From Campylobacter fetus subsp. testudinum 03-427 (GTDB taxonomy: Bacteria > Campylobacterota > Campylobacteria > Campylobacterales > Campylobacteraceae): a stretch of DNA of 64,000 bases. A program made the translations under genes and the position numbers. The notes beneath the pieces were generated by a model. The model saw only the letters and a program-made list of their open reading frames with translations. It was not told the origin of the DNA and ran no database searches. The stretch lies in the NCBI GenBank assembly GCA_000495505.1, contig CP006833.1:1364001-1428000 (forward strand), read 5' to 3'. Positions 1 to 9,183 of this stretch are shown in pieces; within the stretch, counting starts at the first letter, position 1; every line of letters begins with the position of its first letter.

Positions 1-43
1 TTGGCTTATTATCAAGTTCTGTTCTGGCTAGCTTTAACTCCAT
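1..43 (-). CDS. 5' end of a minus-strand gene, cut by the window edge
   Basis: An ATG at 41-43 read leftwards opens a frame of 14 codons (MELKLARTELDNKP) that stays open to the window edge. An AAGGA-type ribosome binding site lies just upstream, which supports a real start. The fragment is too short to recognise a family. It is divergent from nusA. Confidence 0.5.
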   Translation of the reverse strand, partial: MELKLARTELDNKP

Positions 44-168
44 TTTCCGTCCTTTTTTACTGTTTTAAGCTGGTGAGTATATCAAAATTGCGATAAAAAT
101 TCGTTTAAATTTGAAAATACCGAAATTTGATAGCACTAATTTTAAAGAAAATAAAAGTTAAATTTAGT

Positions 169-174
169 TATAAT
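169..174 (+). promoter_or_regulatory. Candidate sigma70 -10 box for nusA
   Basis: A perfect TATAAT lies about 70 bp before nusA, preceded by A/T tracts as in Campylobacter vegetative promoters, which often lack a clear -35. The 200-bp region 44-243 also has to carry the promoter of the divergent gene at the window edge. Nothing else was recognised in it. Confidence 0.5.
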
Positions 175-243
175 CAGCCCACTTGCAAATTTTAAATCCC
201 CAATTTATTATTTTCAAATTTAGCATAAACAAAAGGGTTTTTT

Positions 244-1341
244 ATGGAAAAAATTTCAGATATCATCGAATCTATAGCAAATGAAAAAGGCTTAAATTTT
301 GAAGATGTAAAAGAGAGAATCATAAGAGCGTTCGTAAATGCGGCAAAAAGATTGTACGGATATGAGTGCGAGTATGAAGCTAGTCTTGATCCAAATACAA
401 AATCTATACATTTATATCAAAAAATTTTAGTAGTAGATGATAGTGATGAGAGACTAGACGAAGAGCATTTCATCAGTCTTAAAAAAGCTCACGAACTAGA
501 CACTACACTTGAAATAGGCGATAGTTTAAATTATGAGCTAAACATTGATGAGTTAGGTAGAACCGGAGCTGGAATTCTATCTCGCGAGATAGAATATCAT
601 ATTCAAAGATTGATTGAAGAAAAAATTTATGAAAAATATAATTCTAAAATAAACACGTTGGTATTTGGCACCGTCACAAGAGTCGATTCAGAAGAAAATA
701 CTTTTGTAGAGATCGATGAGATAAGAGCTGTTATGAGTATGAAAAATCGTATAAAAAATGAAAAATTCAAAGTAGGAAATGTAGTAAAAGCAGTTATAAA
801 AAGTGTCCGTTTAGATAAAAAAGATGGTATAAAAGTAGAACTTTCGCGTACATCACCGAAATTTCTTGAAGCGCTTTTAAAAGCAGAAGTTCCAGAGATA
901 AAAGATGGAGGCGTTATAATCCAAAATAGCGCTAGAATTCCTGGTAAAAAAGCAAAGATTGCACTATTTTCCACCACACCAAATATCGATGCAGTCGGAG
1001 CAACGGTCGGCATAAAAGGCGTTAGGATAAATGCTGTAAGCAGTGAATTAAACGGAGAAAACATAGACGCCATAGAGTATAGTAGTGAGCCAGCCATATT
1101 TGTAGCAAGAGCTCTAGCTCCTGCTATAGTAAGCTCAGTAAAAATAGACGATAAAAAAGCCATTGTTTCTTTAGTGGCGGAGCAAAAAAGCAAAGCTATC
1201 GGCGTTAGTGGTATAAATATAAGACTAGCAAGTATGTTAAGTGGATTTGAAATTATACTTCATGAGATCGGTGCTCCTACTCAAGAAGTAAGCAACGAAG
1301 AGGGTTTAAAAAATCTAAAAGCTCTTTTTGGAGATATGTAG
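244..1341 (+). CDS. nusA: Transcription termination/antitermination factor NusA
   Basis: NusA binds RNA polymerase and nascent RNA and modulates pausing, Rho-dependent termination and antitermination. The 365-aa product has the expected order: an N-terminal polymerase-binding domain (about 1-125), an S1 domain (about 130-200), and two KH domains. The motif VGIKGVRINAVSSELNGE at about 257-274 is typical of KH1. It lacks the C-terminal acidic repeats of enterobacterial NusA, as is normal outside the gammaproteobacteria. The ATG follows AAGGG at suitable spacing. It stands alone on the plus strand and converges with the pgl operon across a shared terminator. Confidence 0.95.
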   Translation: MEKISDIIESIANEKGLNFEDVKERIIRAFVNAAKRLYGYECEYEASLDPNTKSIHLYQKILVVDDSDERLDEEHFISLKKAHELDTTLEIGDSLNYELNIDELGRTGAGILSREIEYHIQRLIEEKIYEKYNSKINTLVFGTVTRVDSEENTFVEIDEIRAVMSMKNRIKNEKFKVGNVVKAVIKSVRLDKKDGIKVELSRTSPKFLEALLKAEVPEIKDGGVIIQNSARIPGKKAKIALFSTTPNIDAVGATVGIKGVRINAVSSELNGENIDAIEYSSEPAIFVARALAPAIVSSVKIDDKKAIVSLVAEQKSKAIGVSGINIRLASMLSGFEIILHEIGAPTQEVSNEEGLKNLKALFGDM

Positions 1342-1353
1342 TTCAAATACAAA

Positions 1354-1384
1354 TAAAAGCTGCGTAATCACCGTGCAGCTTTTA
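1354..1384. terminator. Bidirectional terminator between nusA and pglD
   Basis: The arms TAAAAGCTGC (1354-1363) and GCAGCTTTTA (1375-1384) form a perfect 10-bp stem with an 11-nt loop and A/T runs on both sides. It lies between the convergent stop codons of nusA and pglD, so it can serve both strands. Confidence 0.8.
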
Positions 1385-1397
1385 AATTTATAAAAAA

Positions 1398-1976
1398 CTA
1401 CTTTGAAACTACTTTGCACGGATTTCCGTATGCTTTATCGCCGATTAAAATATCTTTTACGATCACGCTTCCTGCGCCTATCATAATCTCATTTTTTATC
1501 TTAACGCCTTGCACCGCGCAGCTTCCTATTCCTATCTGGCTACATTTTCCTACGCTTACATTTCCAGCCAAAGAAACTCCTGGGCATATATGAGCAAATT
1601 CACCTATAAAACAGTCGTGTTCTACTATAGCTCCTGAGTTTATTATAACTCCATCTTCTAATATAGCACTCGCATTTACCACTGCGTTTGCCATTACCAC
1701 GATACCTTTTCCAAATTTAGCACTTTGAGAGATAGAAGCGCGTGGATGGATTAAATTTACTACGTTAAACCCGCTTTGCAGAACCATTGTTTGTAATTTT
1801 TGTCTTATTTTAGCATTGCCTATGGCTATTACCATATCATACTTTGGAAGTTCTTTTTTAAATTTAAACTCACTTGCGTCATCTAAAAAAATGATCTCAT
1901 CATAGCCATTTAACTTTGCTATCTCAGAAACTACTTTACCATGTCCGCTATGACCGTAAATATAAATTTTTTTCAT
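1398..1976 (-). CDS. pglD: UDP-4-amino-sugar N-acetyltransferase PglD
   Basis: PglD acetylates UDP-4-amino-4,6-dideoxy-GlcNAc with acetyl-CoA to give UDP-N,N'-diacetylbacillosamine, the first sugar of the Campylobacter N-glycan. The 192-aa protein begins with a Rossmann-like segment (KIYIYGHSGHGKVVSEIA). Imperfect hexapeptide repeats follow, building a left-handed beta helix from about residue 85. The central histidine in AIVEHDCFIG is the expected catalytic base. It is the last gene of the minus-strand pgl operon, 8 bp after pglC. The dehydratase and aminotransferase that make its substrate (pglF and pglE) are not in this window, whereas in C. jejuni they follow pglD. Confidence 0.9.
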   Translation of the reverse strand: MKKIYIYGHSGHGKVVSEIAKLNGYDEIIFLDDASEFKFKKELPKYDMVIAIGNAKIRQKLQTMVLQSGFNVVNLIHPRASISQSAKFGKGIVVMANAVVNASAILEDGVIINSGAIVEHDCFIGEFAHICPGVSLAGNVSVGKCSQIGIGSCAVQGVKIKNEIMIGAGSVIVKDILIGDKAYGNPCKVVSK

Positions 1977-1984
1977 ATTTCAAC

Positions 1985-2590
1985 CTAATTATTTCCGTTG
2001 AACTCTTCAGTAGTAACCATACCATCTTTGCTTATACCATCTTTTTTAATAACTTTTTTAACCGTTAAAAATGCTATTTTTAAATCCATTAAAAAGCTTA
2101 AATTTTTAGCATAGTAACTATCGTATTCAAACTTTTTCGCCCAGCTAATATCGTTTCTACCATTTACCTGAGCAAGTCCTGTTATACCAGGTCTTACCGT
2201 GTGGCGAAGCTTTTGTTCATCGTTATAAAGTGGTAAATACTGAATGAGCAAAGGTCTTGGTCCTATAAAACTCATATCGCCTTTTAAAACATTAAAAAGC
2301 TGCGGCAACTCATCTATGCTAAGAGATCTTAATTTTTTACCAAATTCACCCAAACGAAGCTCATCGCTTAGAAGTTTGCCGTTTTCATCTTTTGCATCGC
2401 TCATAGTTCTAAATTTATAAATTTGAAATACTTTTTCACCCAGTCCGGGTCTGTTTTGAGTAAAAATTACAGGATTTCCTAAACGCTTTTTTATAGCAAA
2501 ATACGCCCATATCATAATAGGACTCGTTAAAAATATCAAAACCAAAGCACCAACAAAATCCAAAAAACGTTTAAAAACTGCTCTATACAT
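1985..2590 (-). CDS. pglC: Undecaprenyl-phosphate diacetylbacillosamine-1-phosphate transferase PglC
   Basis: PglC is a monotopic phosphoglycosyl transferase that moves diNAcBac-1-phosphate onto undecaprenyl phosphate at the inner membrane, starting the lipid-linked oligosaccharide. The 201-aa size matches the small PglC type. An N-terminal membrane helix (about 12-31) is followed by the catalytic core. [13 protein letters not shown] carries the Asp of the Asp-Glu-type site, and [23 protein letters not shown] (about 92-114) is the family signature. The start overlaps the end of pglA by 8 bp, suggesting coupled translation. Confidence 0.92.
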   Translation of the reverse strand: MYRAVFKRFLDFVGALVLIFLTSPIMIWAYFAIKKRLGNPVIFTQNRPGLGEKVFQIYKFRTMSDAKDENGKLLSDELRLGEFGKKLRSLSIDELPQLFNVLKGDMSFIGPRPLLIQYLPLYNDEQKLRHTVRPGITGLAQVNGRNDISWAKKFEYDSYYAKNLSFLMDLKIAFLTVKKVIKKDGISKDGMVTTEEFNGNN

Positions 2591-3695
2591 CTATAAATTC
2601 CTTATAAACTTCGAGATATCTCTTAGTTATTATATGTTCGTCATAATTTTCTAAAACTAAATTTCGACCGTTTTTTCCCAACTTTTTTGTAAGATGTTCA
2701 TTGTTTAAAAGAGTTTCTATCTTGCTAGCTAGATCTTTTGAATCTTTTACTTTGCAAATCAGCCCATTTACTCCATCTTCCACAGCCTCCAAACATCCAT
2801 CGCACCCGCTTACCACGCAAGCCTTTTCCATACTCATAGCTTCTAAAACAGTTCTTGGAAATCCCTCTTTATAGCTAGGTAGCACATAGATATATGATCC
2901 TTTTAAAATCTCTCTTATCCTATCGCTCCATTTTATCCATGTTACATTTTGATTTTGCAAAAACAAACTACTAGCGCTACTAGCATTTCCTTCATAAGTA
3001 TCACCTACAAATACAAACTTGCAATCATCTCTACTACTAAGCAGATCAGCAGCTTCGTAAAATTCTCTTATACCTTTATCAAAAAGCGCTCTTCCAACCA
3101 TCAAAACTACTTTTTTTCCGCCAAACTCTTGAGCGCTAACTATACTTGGATCAAATTTGCTAGCATCGATTCCTACGCTTTTTATACGTCTTACTTTTGA
3201 AGAGTCTATAACTCTTTTTTTTAACATATAATCAGGATCGGCGTCATTGACAAATATACAAGCGTCACTTATACTAAACGCACGTTTATAAAGCATTTCT
3301 ATAACGTTTCTTACGACTATAGTTTTGATATCGTTTTTTGTATAGAAGCTACCCATTCCTTCTACTAAATTTAAAATATGCCTGATACCCGCTTTTTTAG
3401 CCGCAAACGTACCAAAAACATTTGATTTGTGAGCTGCAGTTTGGATCATATCTAAATTTAAAGGCTTTAAGATATTTGCAAGATCATTTGTATCTTTTAA
3501 GACTCTAAAAGGATTCAAACTAGCTTTGTCAAGATCATAAATTATGGTTTGAAATTCACTACTTATTTTATTTATATATTTACCATTTGGAACAATAGCA
3601 AAAACTTTGTGTCCTCTACTTTTTAAAGCTCGCATTATAGGAGCTCTGAAATAATAAATACTCAAATCCGAATGCGATAAAAAACCTATTTTCAT
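2583..3695 (-). CDS. pglA: GT4 glycosyltransferase PglA (alpha-1,3-GalNAc transferase)
   Basis: PglA adds the first GalNAc (alpha-1,3) to undecaprenyl-PP-diNAcBac on the cytoplasmic face of the inner membrane. The 370-aa protein has GT-B architecture: an N-terminal acceptor domain opening [18 protein letters not shown], and a C-terminal donor domain. The donor domain carries the GT4 E(x7)E motif EGFPRTVLE (about 277-285). It lies between pglB and pglC, the same order as in C. jejuni, which makes the assignment firmer than family membership alone. Confidence 0.9.
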   Translation of the reverse strand: MKIGFLSHSDLSIYYFRAPIMRALKSRGHKVFAIVPNGKYINKISSEFQTIIYDLDKASLNPFRVLKDTNDLANILKPLNLDMIQTAAHKSNVFGTFAAKKAGIRHILNLVEGMGSFYTKNDIKTIVVRNVIEMLYKRAFSISDACIFVNDADPDYMLKKRVIDSSKVRRIKSVGIDASKFDPSIVSAQEFGGKKVVLMVGRALFDKGIREFYEAADLLSSRDDCKFVFVGDTYEGNASSASSLFLQNQNVTWIKWSDRIREILKGSYIYVLPSYKEGFPRTVLEAMSMEKACVVSGCDGCLEAVEDGVNGLICKVKDSKDLASKIETLLNNEHLTKKLGKNGRNLVLENYDEHIITKRYLEVYKEFIDV

Positions 3696-3699
3696 AATA

Positions 3700-5976
3700 T
3701 CATCTCTTTAATTTATATACTTTAGCGCTTGGATCTAATATAACAGGCTCATAGTCCGAACCTTCATAGTTTTCAAGCACAAAAAGCTGAATATACGTTG
3801 AATCAAACATCTCTTTATCCATAATAAGAAATCTACCATAATCCACCATATAAATCACGTAAAATCCACCATTATCATCTATATGATGAATTTGTTTTTC
3901 TAAATTCATATTTTTATCATATTTTGTCTCTATATAGCTATTTACTCTAAATGTTTTTCCATTAAAAGATATCTTTGTTCCATCATTTGATATAGTTATA
4001 CCTTCGCTTAGCACGACTCCATCGCTACCTTGAGCAAATGAAGTAGATACGATGAAAAATGCGTCTCTAAACTCTTTAGCGCTTACTAAATCCAACCTAG
4101 AAAATTTAGTCACAACAGGAAAAATACCCATCATTCTATCTGGAAGATAGTAGTAAATATCTCTAGTCTTTTCAGGAAGAGTAAAGTTTTGGTCATTTAA
4201 ACTAGTTAAAAAACCATTCACGTCTGAAGCGTTGTAATCTTTTAACATCTCATTTAAATTTGAATTAAATTTCTGATTAAATGCTTTTTCGGTATATTCC
4301 ACCTCAAGTCTTGCCATATTTGCAGAAGAGACAAAAGGTCTGCTAAGAGCCCAGCTAACAGCAAAATTATCTCTACCTAAATGCTTTCCACCATCAATAA
4401 GAGTCTTTGTATCACTATAATAGCGAATAGCGTAACCATAATCCCACCAAGCCACTACATAGTCCTCAGGATCTGCGATAGTTTTTAACCTATCTAAAAC
4501 TTTAACTTCGCTATTCATAAATACAGTTAGAGGCTTGTACTCATAGATATGTATAAGAGATGGTGTCAGAGCAAATAAACTCAATGGAAATAGAACCATA
4601 GTAGCAATTTCACGCCTAAATTTAAAGTAAAAAAGTATATAACCAACTACAAAAATGGGAAATAAAAACTTAAATTCATCTAAATATATTCCCTCATAAA
4701 TTTGCAGTAAAACAAGTAAAATAACAGGTAAAAAGCTAAAAAAAGTTACTGTGTATAGAGATATTTTTCTATATTTTTTATCTATTTTTATATATTTAGA
4801 AATCCAGCTCAAAGCATATCCAAATCCAAAAGCCATCATAGGCACAGCGTAAATGGTAAATCTAAGTCCACCCTTTAAAGACAAAAATCCAAGACCGATC
4901 ATAGGTAGAGTCACTAAAAATATGCGATATTTAAAGCAAAGCAAAGCATATCCGATAAGCGCTATTAAAAATACAAAAATATCACCACTTATCCTCTGAG
5001 CGAAAAATTTAAAATCTATCATTCCAGACTCCATAATAGTCTGATTGACATTAAAATACTTAAACATAACGCCATCGCTATCACTAACGCTTCTAAATAT
5101 ATAAAATTTAAGCTGAAACCAGATAGGATTTAATCCACCAAAATATATAAAAAAGAGTAAAACAGCAGCGTACAAAGCGATCATAACTTTTTTATTTATC
5201 AAATTCGGTTTAAATTTAATAAATGCAAACAGAGCCAAAATCAAAATCGCCCTTATAAAATACTCAGCCCCGCTAATAGCTAAAATCATAAATAAAATAG
5301 CTTGATAATTTAAGATATTTTTTCTATCAAAAATAATAGTATAAAGTCCAAAAAACAACGTGATAGCCACGTTCAAAGAGAAGCTTGATGGATACCACCA
5401 GCTATAAATAAGCATAGAAAACGCTATTACCAAAAACGACTTCAAATCCCGCTTTGTGTATAATCTCACAATACCCCAAAACGTAAAAATAGGAAGCGAG
5501 ATGATGAGCATATCAGTATCATAATATCCAGCCATTGTTCTATTGTAATAACTATTTGCTATGCTAGCAAGGAGCGCGGCGATAAATCCCGCTTTGATCT
5601 CACCGATTTCACGCGCCATAAGTATGATAGGAATGACCACAAGACCGCCTAAAAATACGCTTAAATATACCATAATTGTTTCTATCGAAAATGGGGTAAT
5701 CTGGGTCAAAAGATATGTCATAGAAGAGAGCGGAGTTCCATAAAAACTAAGATCATTTGGCTGGTGAAATCCAGCTATCATATCTCTAGCGCCCTCGGCG
5801 TAAGCATATCCGTCATTTGTACTTATCATAAGTTGGTTGTTCCAAAAAAACTCAGCGTAACCACTCGCCCAGTATATCCACTCAAATCTACAAATCACGC
5901 TAAAAATATATGCTAAAATGATCAAAAACAGAGTATTTGATCTAAATATCATAAAAAAATTACCCAAGTTTTTCAT
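3700..5976 (-). CDS. pglB: Oligosaccharyltransferase PglB
   Basis: PglB transfers the lipid-linked glycan to asparagine in D/E-x-N-x-S/T sequons of periplasmic proteins. The 758-aa protein has about 13 membrane helices over the first 450 residues and a C-terminal periplasmic domain. Recognisable motifs, in order, are the metal-binding TNDGYAYAEGARD near residue 55, the TIxE loop (TIMESG, about 314-319), the sequon-binding WWDYG (about 512-516), and an MxxI motif in RMMGIFP. It is roughly 45 residues longer than C. jejuni PglB. It overlaps the upstream glycosyltransferase by 17 bp. Confidence 0.96.
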   Translation of the reverse strand: MKNLGNFFMIFRSNTLFLIILAYIFSVICRFEWIYWASGYAEFFWNNQLMISTNDGYAYAEGARDMIAGFHQPNDLSFYGTPLSSMTYLLTQITPFSIETIMVYLSVFLGGLVVIPIILMAREIGEIKAGFIAALLASIANSYYNRTMAGYYDTDMLIISLPIFTFWGIVRLYTKRDLKSFLVIAFSMLIYSWWYPSSFSLNVAITLFFGLYTIIFDRKNILNYQAILFMILAISGAEYFIRAILILALFAFIKFKPNLINKKVMIALYAAVLLFFIYFGGLNPIWFQLKFYIFRSVSDSDGVMFKYFNVNQTIMESGMIDFKFFAQRISGDIFVFLIALIGYALLCFKYRIFLVTLPMIGLGFLSLKGGLRFTIYAVPMMAFGFGYALSWISKYIKIDKKYRKISLYTVTFFSFLPVILLVLLQIYEGIYLDEFKFLFPIFVVGYILFYFKFRREIATMVLFPLSLFALTPSLIHIYEYKPLTVFMNSEVKVLDRLKTIADPEDYVVAWWDYGYAIRYYSDTKTLIDGGKHLGRDNFAVSWALSRPFVSSANMARLEVEYTEKAFNQKFNSNLNEMLKDYNASDVNGFLTSLNDQNFTLPEKTRDIYYYLPDRMMGIFPVVTKFSRLDLVSAKEFRDAFFIVSTSFAQGSDGVVLSEGITISNDGTKISFNGKTFRVNSYIETKYDKNMNLEKQIHHIDDNGGFYVIYMVDYGRFLIMDKEMFDSTYIQLFVLENYEGSDYEPVILDPSAKVYKLKR

Positions 5977-7081
5977 AAATTTCCTCTAAATCTTTTATAA
6001 GTTCATCTGCAATTTTTCTTTTATCAAAAAATGAAGCTCTTATGATAGCGTTTTTTTCATAAATTTTCACCCAGTCTGGATCATCTAAAGCTTTTTGCAT
6101 AGCCTTAGATGTAGCAGTTTCATCATTTACCTGAACCAAAACTCCCCATTTATCATCACCTAAAAGTTCTCTTGCGCCGCTTTTATGATCACTTGAAATA
6201 ACTAGTTTAGAACAAGCAAGTGCCTCTATAAGAGCGTTTGAAAAGCCCTCAAAAAGACTCACGAAAACAAAAGCATAGCATTTTGACATATATTTATACG
6301 GATTACTATCAAATCCTAAAAGCTTTACTCTATTTTTTAAATTTAGCTCATCTATAACGCCTTGCAAATGCTCTTTTAAGACTCCATCTCCTAGTATCAA
6401 AAGATTTTTATCACAGTTTTTTAAATTTGCATAAGCTCTTATCAAAAGTTCGTGATTTTTACCGCTATCAAGCCTTCCTACGCTTAGAAAAAAAGGCTCT
6501 TTTTCGTCTATTAAATCTCTGCTTTTTTCTCTTATCTCATCTAAATTTAAAGCATTATAAAGAACACGCATTTTTTTTGGATCTATGTCAAAGTTATCTC
6601 TTAAATCATTTAAATTTCCAATGCTATTTGGATAGATAAAATCAGCTTTTGGATAGAGTTTTTTAAGCAAAAATTTACTTATTTTCGACTTCAAACTAGA
6701 GTCTTTATAAAGTACGCTAGGAGTTGAACATTCATTTAATACAAGCGGCTTTTTATCCCCGAAAATACGAGCAAATCCAGCAATATAACAAGGTCTATTC
6801 ATCCAAACAAAATGCAAGTCAATACCAATATTTTTACAAAGATTTTTGTATTTTAGACCCAAAAACGGAAGTTTTATAAGTTTCCAAAGTCCATTTTCAA
6901 ACGGCTTTGAGTTTTCAAGATAATGAATTTTTACATCTTTTGGAATCTCGTAAAACATCCTATCATTCATAAGGATTAAATGCACCTCATAAGAGTTTGT
7001 AAGCTCAGTCAAAAGGTTGCTTACAACCCTTTCAGCTCCACCGCCCGCCATAGAATATATAAAAACACTTAGTTTTTTCAT
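5960..7081 (-). CDS. pglJ: PglJ-like GT4 glycosyltransferase
   Basis: In C. jejuni PglJ adds the second GalNAc (alpha-1,4) to the lipid-linked glycan, and this gene holds the same position directly upstream of pglB. The GT4 fold shows in the N-terminal KLSVFIYSMAGGGAERVVSN loop and the E(x7)E motif EGFSNALIE in the donor domain. The frame extends to a GTG at 7090. I prefer the ATG at 7079-7081, which overlaps the upstream TGA as ATGA. Sugar specificity is inferred from position and not proven. Confidence 0.78.
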   Translation of the reverse strand: MKKLSVFIYSMAGGGAERVVSNLLTELTNSYEVHLILMNDRMFYEIPKDVKIHYLENSKPFENGLWKLIKLPFLGLKYKNLCKNIGIDLHFVWMNRPCYIAGFARIFGDKKPLVLNECSTPSVLYKDSSLKSKISKFLLKKLYPKADFIYPNSIGNLNDLRDNFDIDPKKMRVLYNALNLDEIREKSRDLIDEKEPFFLSVGRLDSGKNHELLIRAYANLKNCDKNLLILGDGVLKEHLQGVIDELNLKNRVKLLGFDSNPYKYMSKCYAFVFVSLFEGFSNALIEALACSKLVISSDHKSGARELLGDDKWGVLVQVNDETATSKAMQKALDDPDWVKIYEKNAIIRASFFDKRKIADELIKDLEEIYEKLG

Positions 7082-8148
7082 TGTTTGCACTCTTTTATAA
7101 AATTATACCATTTATCTATGATATTTTCTATCTCAAATTTTGGTTTTTTTAAATTTGCGTTTTTTACTAAATTTTGACACAGTTCATCATTTTTTAAAAG
7201 TTTTTCAAGAGTCATTGCGTAACTCTTGGCACTAAAATCCTCGCTTATAAGTCCGTCAAATTCATCTTTTATAAGCTCTTTTGCGCCGCTTGTAGGAGTA
7301 GATACTCTTGCGCACTCGTAAAATAAAGCTTCTATAAGAACATTACCAAACCCTTCGCTCATGCTAGGTAAAGCTAGAATTTTTGCTTTTTCATATAAAC
7401 TGCTTATATCATTTTGATGACCTACGAAATTTATTTTTAAATTTAAATTTATAGCTAAATTTTTAAGGTTATTTTCCAAACTGCCATTACCTGCTATAAT
7501 AATATCCCATTTATCAAGTATATTTTTATCTATGAGACTCAAAGCTTTGAAATAATTTTCATATCCCTTCACAGCTTCTAATCTACCAACACTTAAAATT
7601 ATACTTTCTTTGTAGTATTTAGTATCTTTTGGTTTATGGAAGATAGGATTATACATTATAGCTCTATTTTTTACAAATTTATAATACTCAAAATCCTCTC
7701 TTGTAAGAACACTCAATCCACTTGCAAATCTATAACTAAAATCCCTAACAAAGCGCCAAAATTTCGACTTTAAAAGTGTATGACTAACATGCTCTGTTAC
7801 TATAAGAGTACGAGGCATAAACATAGTTGATATTATTAAATTTATATTTGTTTGATCCATAAAACTTATGATAAGATCTGGTTTTTTACTCTTTATAAAT
7901 TTTCTAATAGTAAAGAACTTTTTAAATTTAGATAATATATTAGTATTATGATATATATTTAAATGAGTTGTCTTAACTGAAAATTCATAGTGTTTTTTAT
8001 CTTCTTCAAAATAAACTACTTCTACACTATGTTTTTTACTAAACTCACTACTTAGAACTTGCAATACCCGCTCAGCTCCACCGTTTCTAAGAGCTGAAAT
8101 AAAAAAGATTATATTCAATTTGCTGCTTCTTTTATCAAATTCAACCAC
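7078..8148 (-). CDS. PglH-like GT4 glycosyltransferase, paralogue of the next gene upstream
   Basis: This is a GT4 enzyme with the N-terminal SALRNGGAERVLQVLS loop and the donor motif EGFGNVLIE. It closely resembles its neighbour at 8115-9167 and shares an 81-bp identical DNA block with it, so the two arose by tandem duplication or exchange. It occupies the place where C. jejuni has pglI, a GT2 glucosyltransferase. It probably extends or branches the N-glycan, but the sugar is unknown. The frame reaches a GTG at 8148 without a good ribosome site; a TTG near 8118, giving the usual short N-terminus, may be the true start. Confidence 0.75.
   Translation of the reverse strand: MVEFDKRSSKLNIIFFISALRNGGAERVLQVLSSEFSKKHSVEVVYFEEDKKHYEFSVKTTHLNIYHNTNILSKFKKFFTIRKFIKSKKPDLIISFMDQTNINLIISTMFMPRTLIVTEHVSHTLLKSKFWRFVRDFSYRFASGLSVLTREDFEYYKFVKNRAIMYNPIFHKPKDTKYYKESIILSVGRLEAVKGYENYFKALSLIDKNILDKWDIIIAGNGSLENNLKNLAINLNLKINFVGHQNDISSLYEKAKILALPSMSEGFGNVLIEALFYECARVSTPTSGAKELIKDEFDGLISEDFSAKSYAMTLEKLLKNDELCQNLVKNANLKKPKFEIENIIDKWYNFIKECKQ
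7229..7309. repeat. 81-bp direct repeat, copy 1 (in GT4 paralogue)
   Basis: This block is identical over 81 bases to 8257-8337, in the same orientation and reading frame, inside the donor domain of the two adjacent PglH-like genes. The surrounding sequence is clearly more diverged, so gene conversion or recent recombination is likely. Confidence 0.85.
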
Positions 8149-9167
8149 CTATTATATATATTTTTTATCTCAAATTCACTTTGCCGTAATTTCGCATTTT
8201 CAACTAAATTATCGCAGCCGCTAAGAGATATTTTTATCTTTTTAGACAGACTTAAAGCACTAAAATCCTCGCTTATAAGTCCGTCAAATTCATCTTTTAT
8301 AAGCTCTTTTGCGCCGCTTGTAGGAGTAGATACTCTTAAAATATTATAAAAAATCGCCTCTATAAAAGCATTACCCAAACCCTCACTCCTAGAACTTAAA
8401 ACCAAAATCTTAGCTTTTTTATAGTAATTAGATATATTATTTACCATACCGCAAAATTCTATATTTAAATTTATCTTTTTTGCTAAATTTTTTAAATTTA
8501 AAATCTCGTCCCCATCTCCCAAAACAAGAATTTTCCAATCTTTTAATTCATCTTTTATAAGACTTAAAGCTTCTAAAAAAACATCGCACCCTTTAGCCTT
8601 TATAAGTCTTCCTACAAAAATCATTATATTCTCTTTTTCAAGCTCATTTGTGTCTATATCGACGTTAAAAAACATCGGATTATATATCACAGCTCTATTT
8701 TTTACAAATTTATAGTACTCAAAATCCTCTTTCGTAAGCACTGAAAGTCCATCTGCAAACGGATATATCAGACGCTTTAAAACTCTCCATTTAAAGCTTA
8801 AAAATTTATGATAACTATGCTCAGAGATGATTATTTTAGTTTTCAAAAAAACAGATCCAAGCAAAACAAGCAAATTTGTACTATCCATAAAAGATATCAC
8901 GCAGTCAAACTCACCATTTTTTATAAGCTTTCTAATCATAAAAATCTTGCTAAAACGCTTTTTTAAATTCCCAAAAAATCCATAATCCCCAGTGCCCAAA
9001 TCAAGGCTTAAAAGTTTTACTTTATCATGCAGCTCATAAAAAGGTTTTTCATTATCAAACCTAGCCAAGCTGACATCATTGCTAATGGCAAACTCGCTAG
9101 CAAGCAGACTAGCCACTCTTTCGGCACCGCCTGCTCTAAGAGTTGAGATGATAAATAAAACTTTCAT
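8115..9167 (-). CDS. pglH: PglH-like GT4 glycosyltransferase
   Basis: In C. jejuni PglH is the polymerase-like enzyme adding three alpha-1,4-GalNAc residues. This 350-aa protein has the same position at the head of the glycosyltransferase run and a similar N-terminus (FIISTLRAGGAERVASLLAS). Its donor-site motif EGLGNAFIE fits GT4. C-terminal residues from about 280 are nearly identical to the paralogue downstream. The gene overlaps that paralogue by about 34 bp if the longer start of the latter is used. Assignment as PglH rests on context; which of the two paralogues is the functional PglH is unclear. Confidence 0.68.
   Translation of the reverse strand: MKVLFIISTLRAGGAERVASLLASEFAISNDVSLARFDNEKPFYELHDKVKLLSLDLGTGDYGFFGNLKKRFSKIFMIRKLIKNGEFDCVISFMDSTNLLVLLGSVFLKTKIIISEHSYHKFLSFKWRVLKRLIYPFADGLSVLTKEDFEYYKFVKNRAVIYNPMFFNVDIDTNELEKENIMIFVGRLIKAKGCDVFLEALSLIKDELKDWKILVLGDGDEILNLKNLAKKINLNIEFCGMVNNISNYYKKAKILVLSSRSEGLGNAFIEAIFYNILRVSTPTSGAKELIKDEFDGLISEDFSALSLSKKIKISLSGCDNLVENAKLRQSEFEIKNIYNRWLNLIKEAAN
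8257..8337. repeat. 81-bp direct repeat, copy 2 (in pglH-like gene)
   Basis: Second copy of the block at 7229-7309, offset by 1028 bp. It encodes the peptide segment starting RVSTPTSGAKELIKDEF. Recombination between the copies would fuse the two glycosyltransferases in frame. Confidence 0.85.
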
Positions 9168-9183
9168 TAAAATCCTTGATTAC

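Noticed and set aside
627-1193. 188-codon open frame opposite nusA
   Set aside because: It lies wholly inside nusA on the other strand, has no ribosome site and no recognisable domain; it is a shadow of the nusA codons.
7229-8337. CRISPR-like or mobile-element repeat
   Set aside because: There are only two copies, both inside homologous coding sequence in the same frame, so this is paralogue exchange and not an array or insertion sequence.
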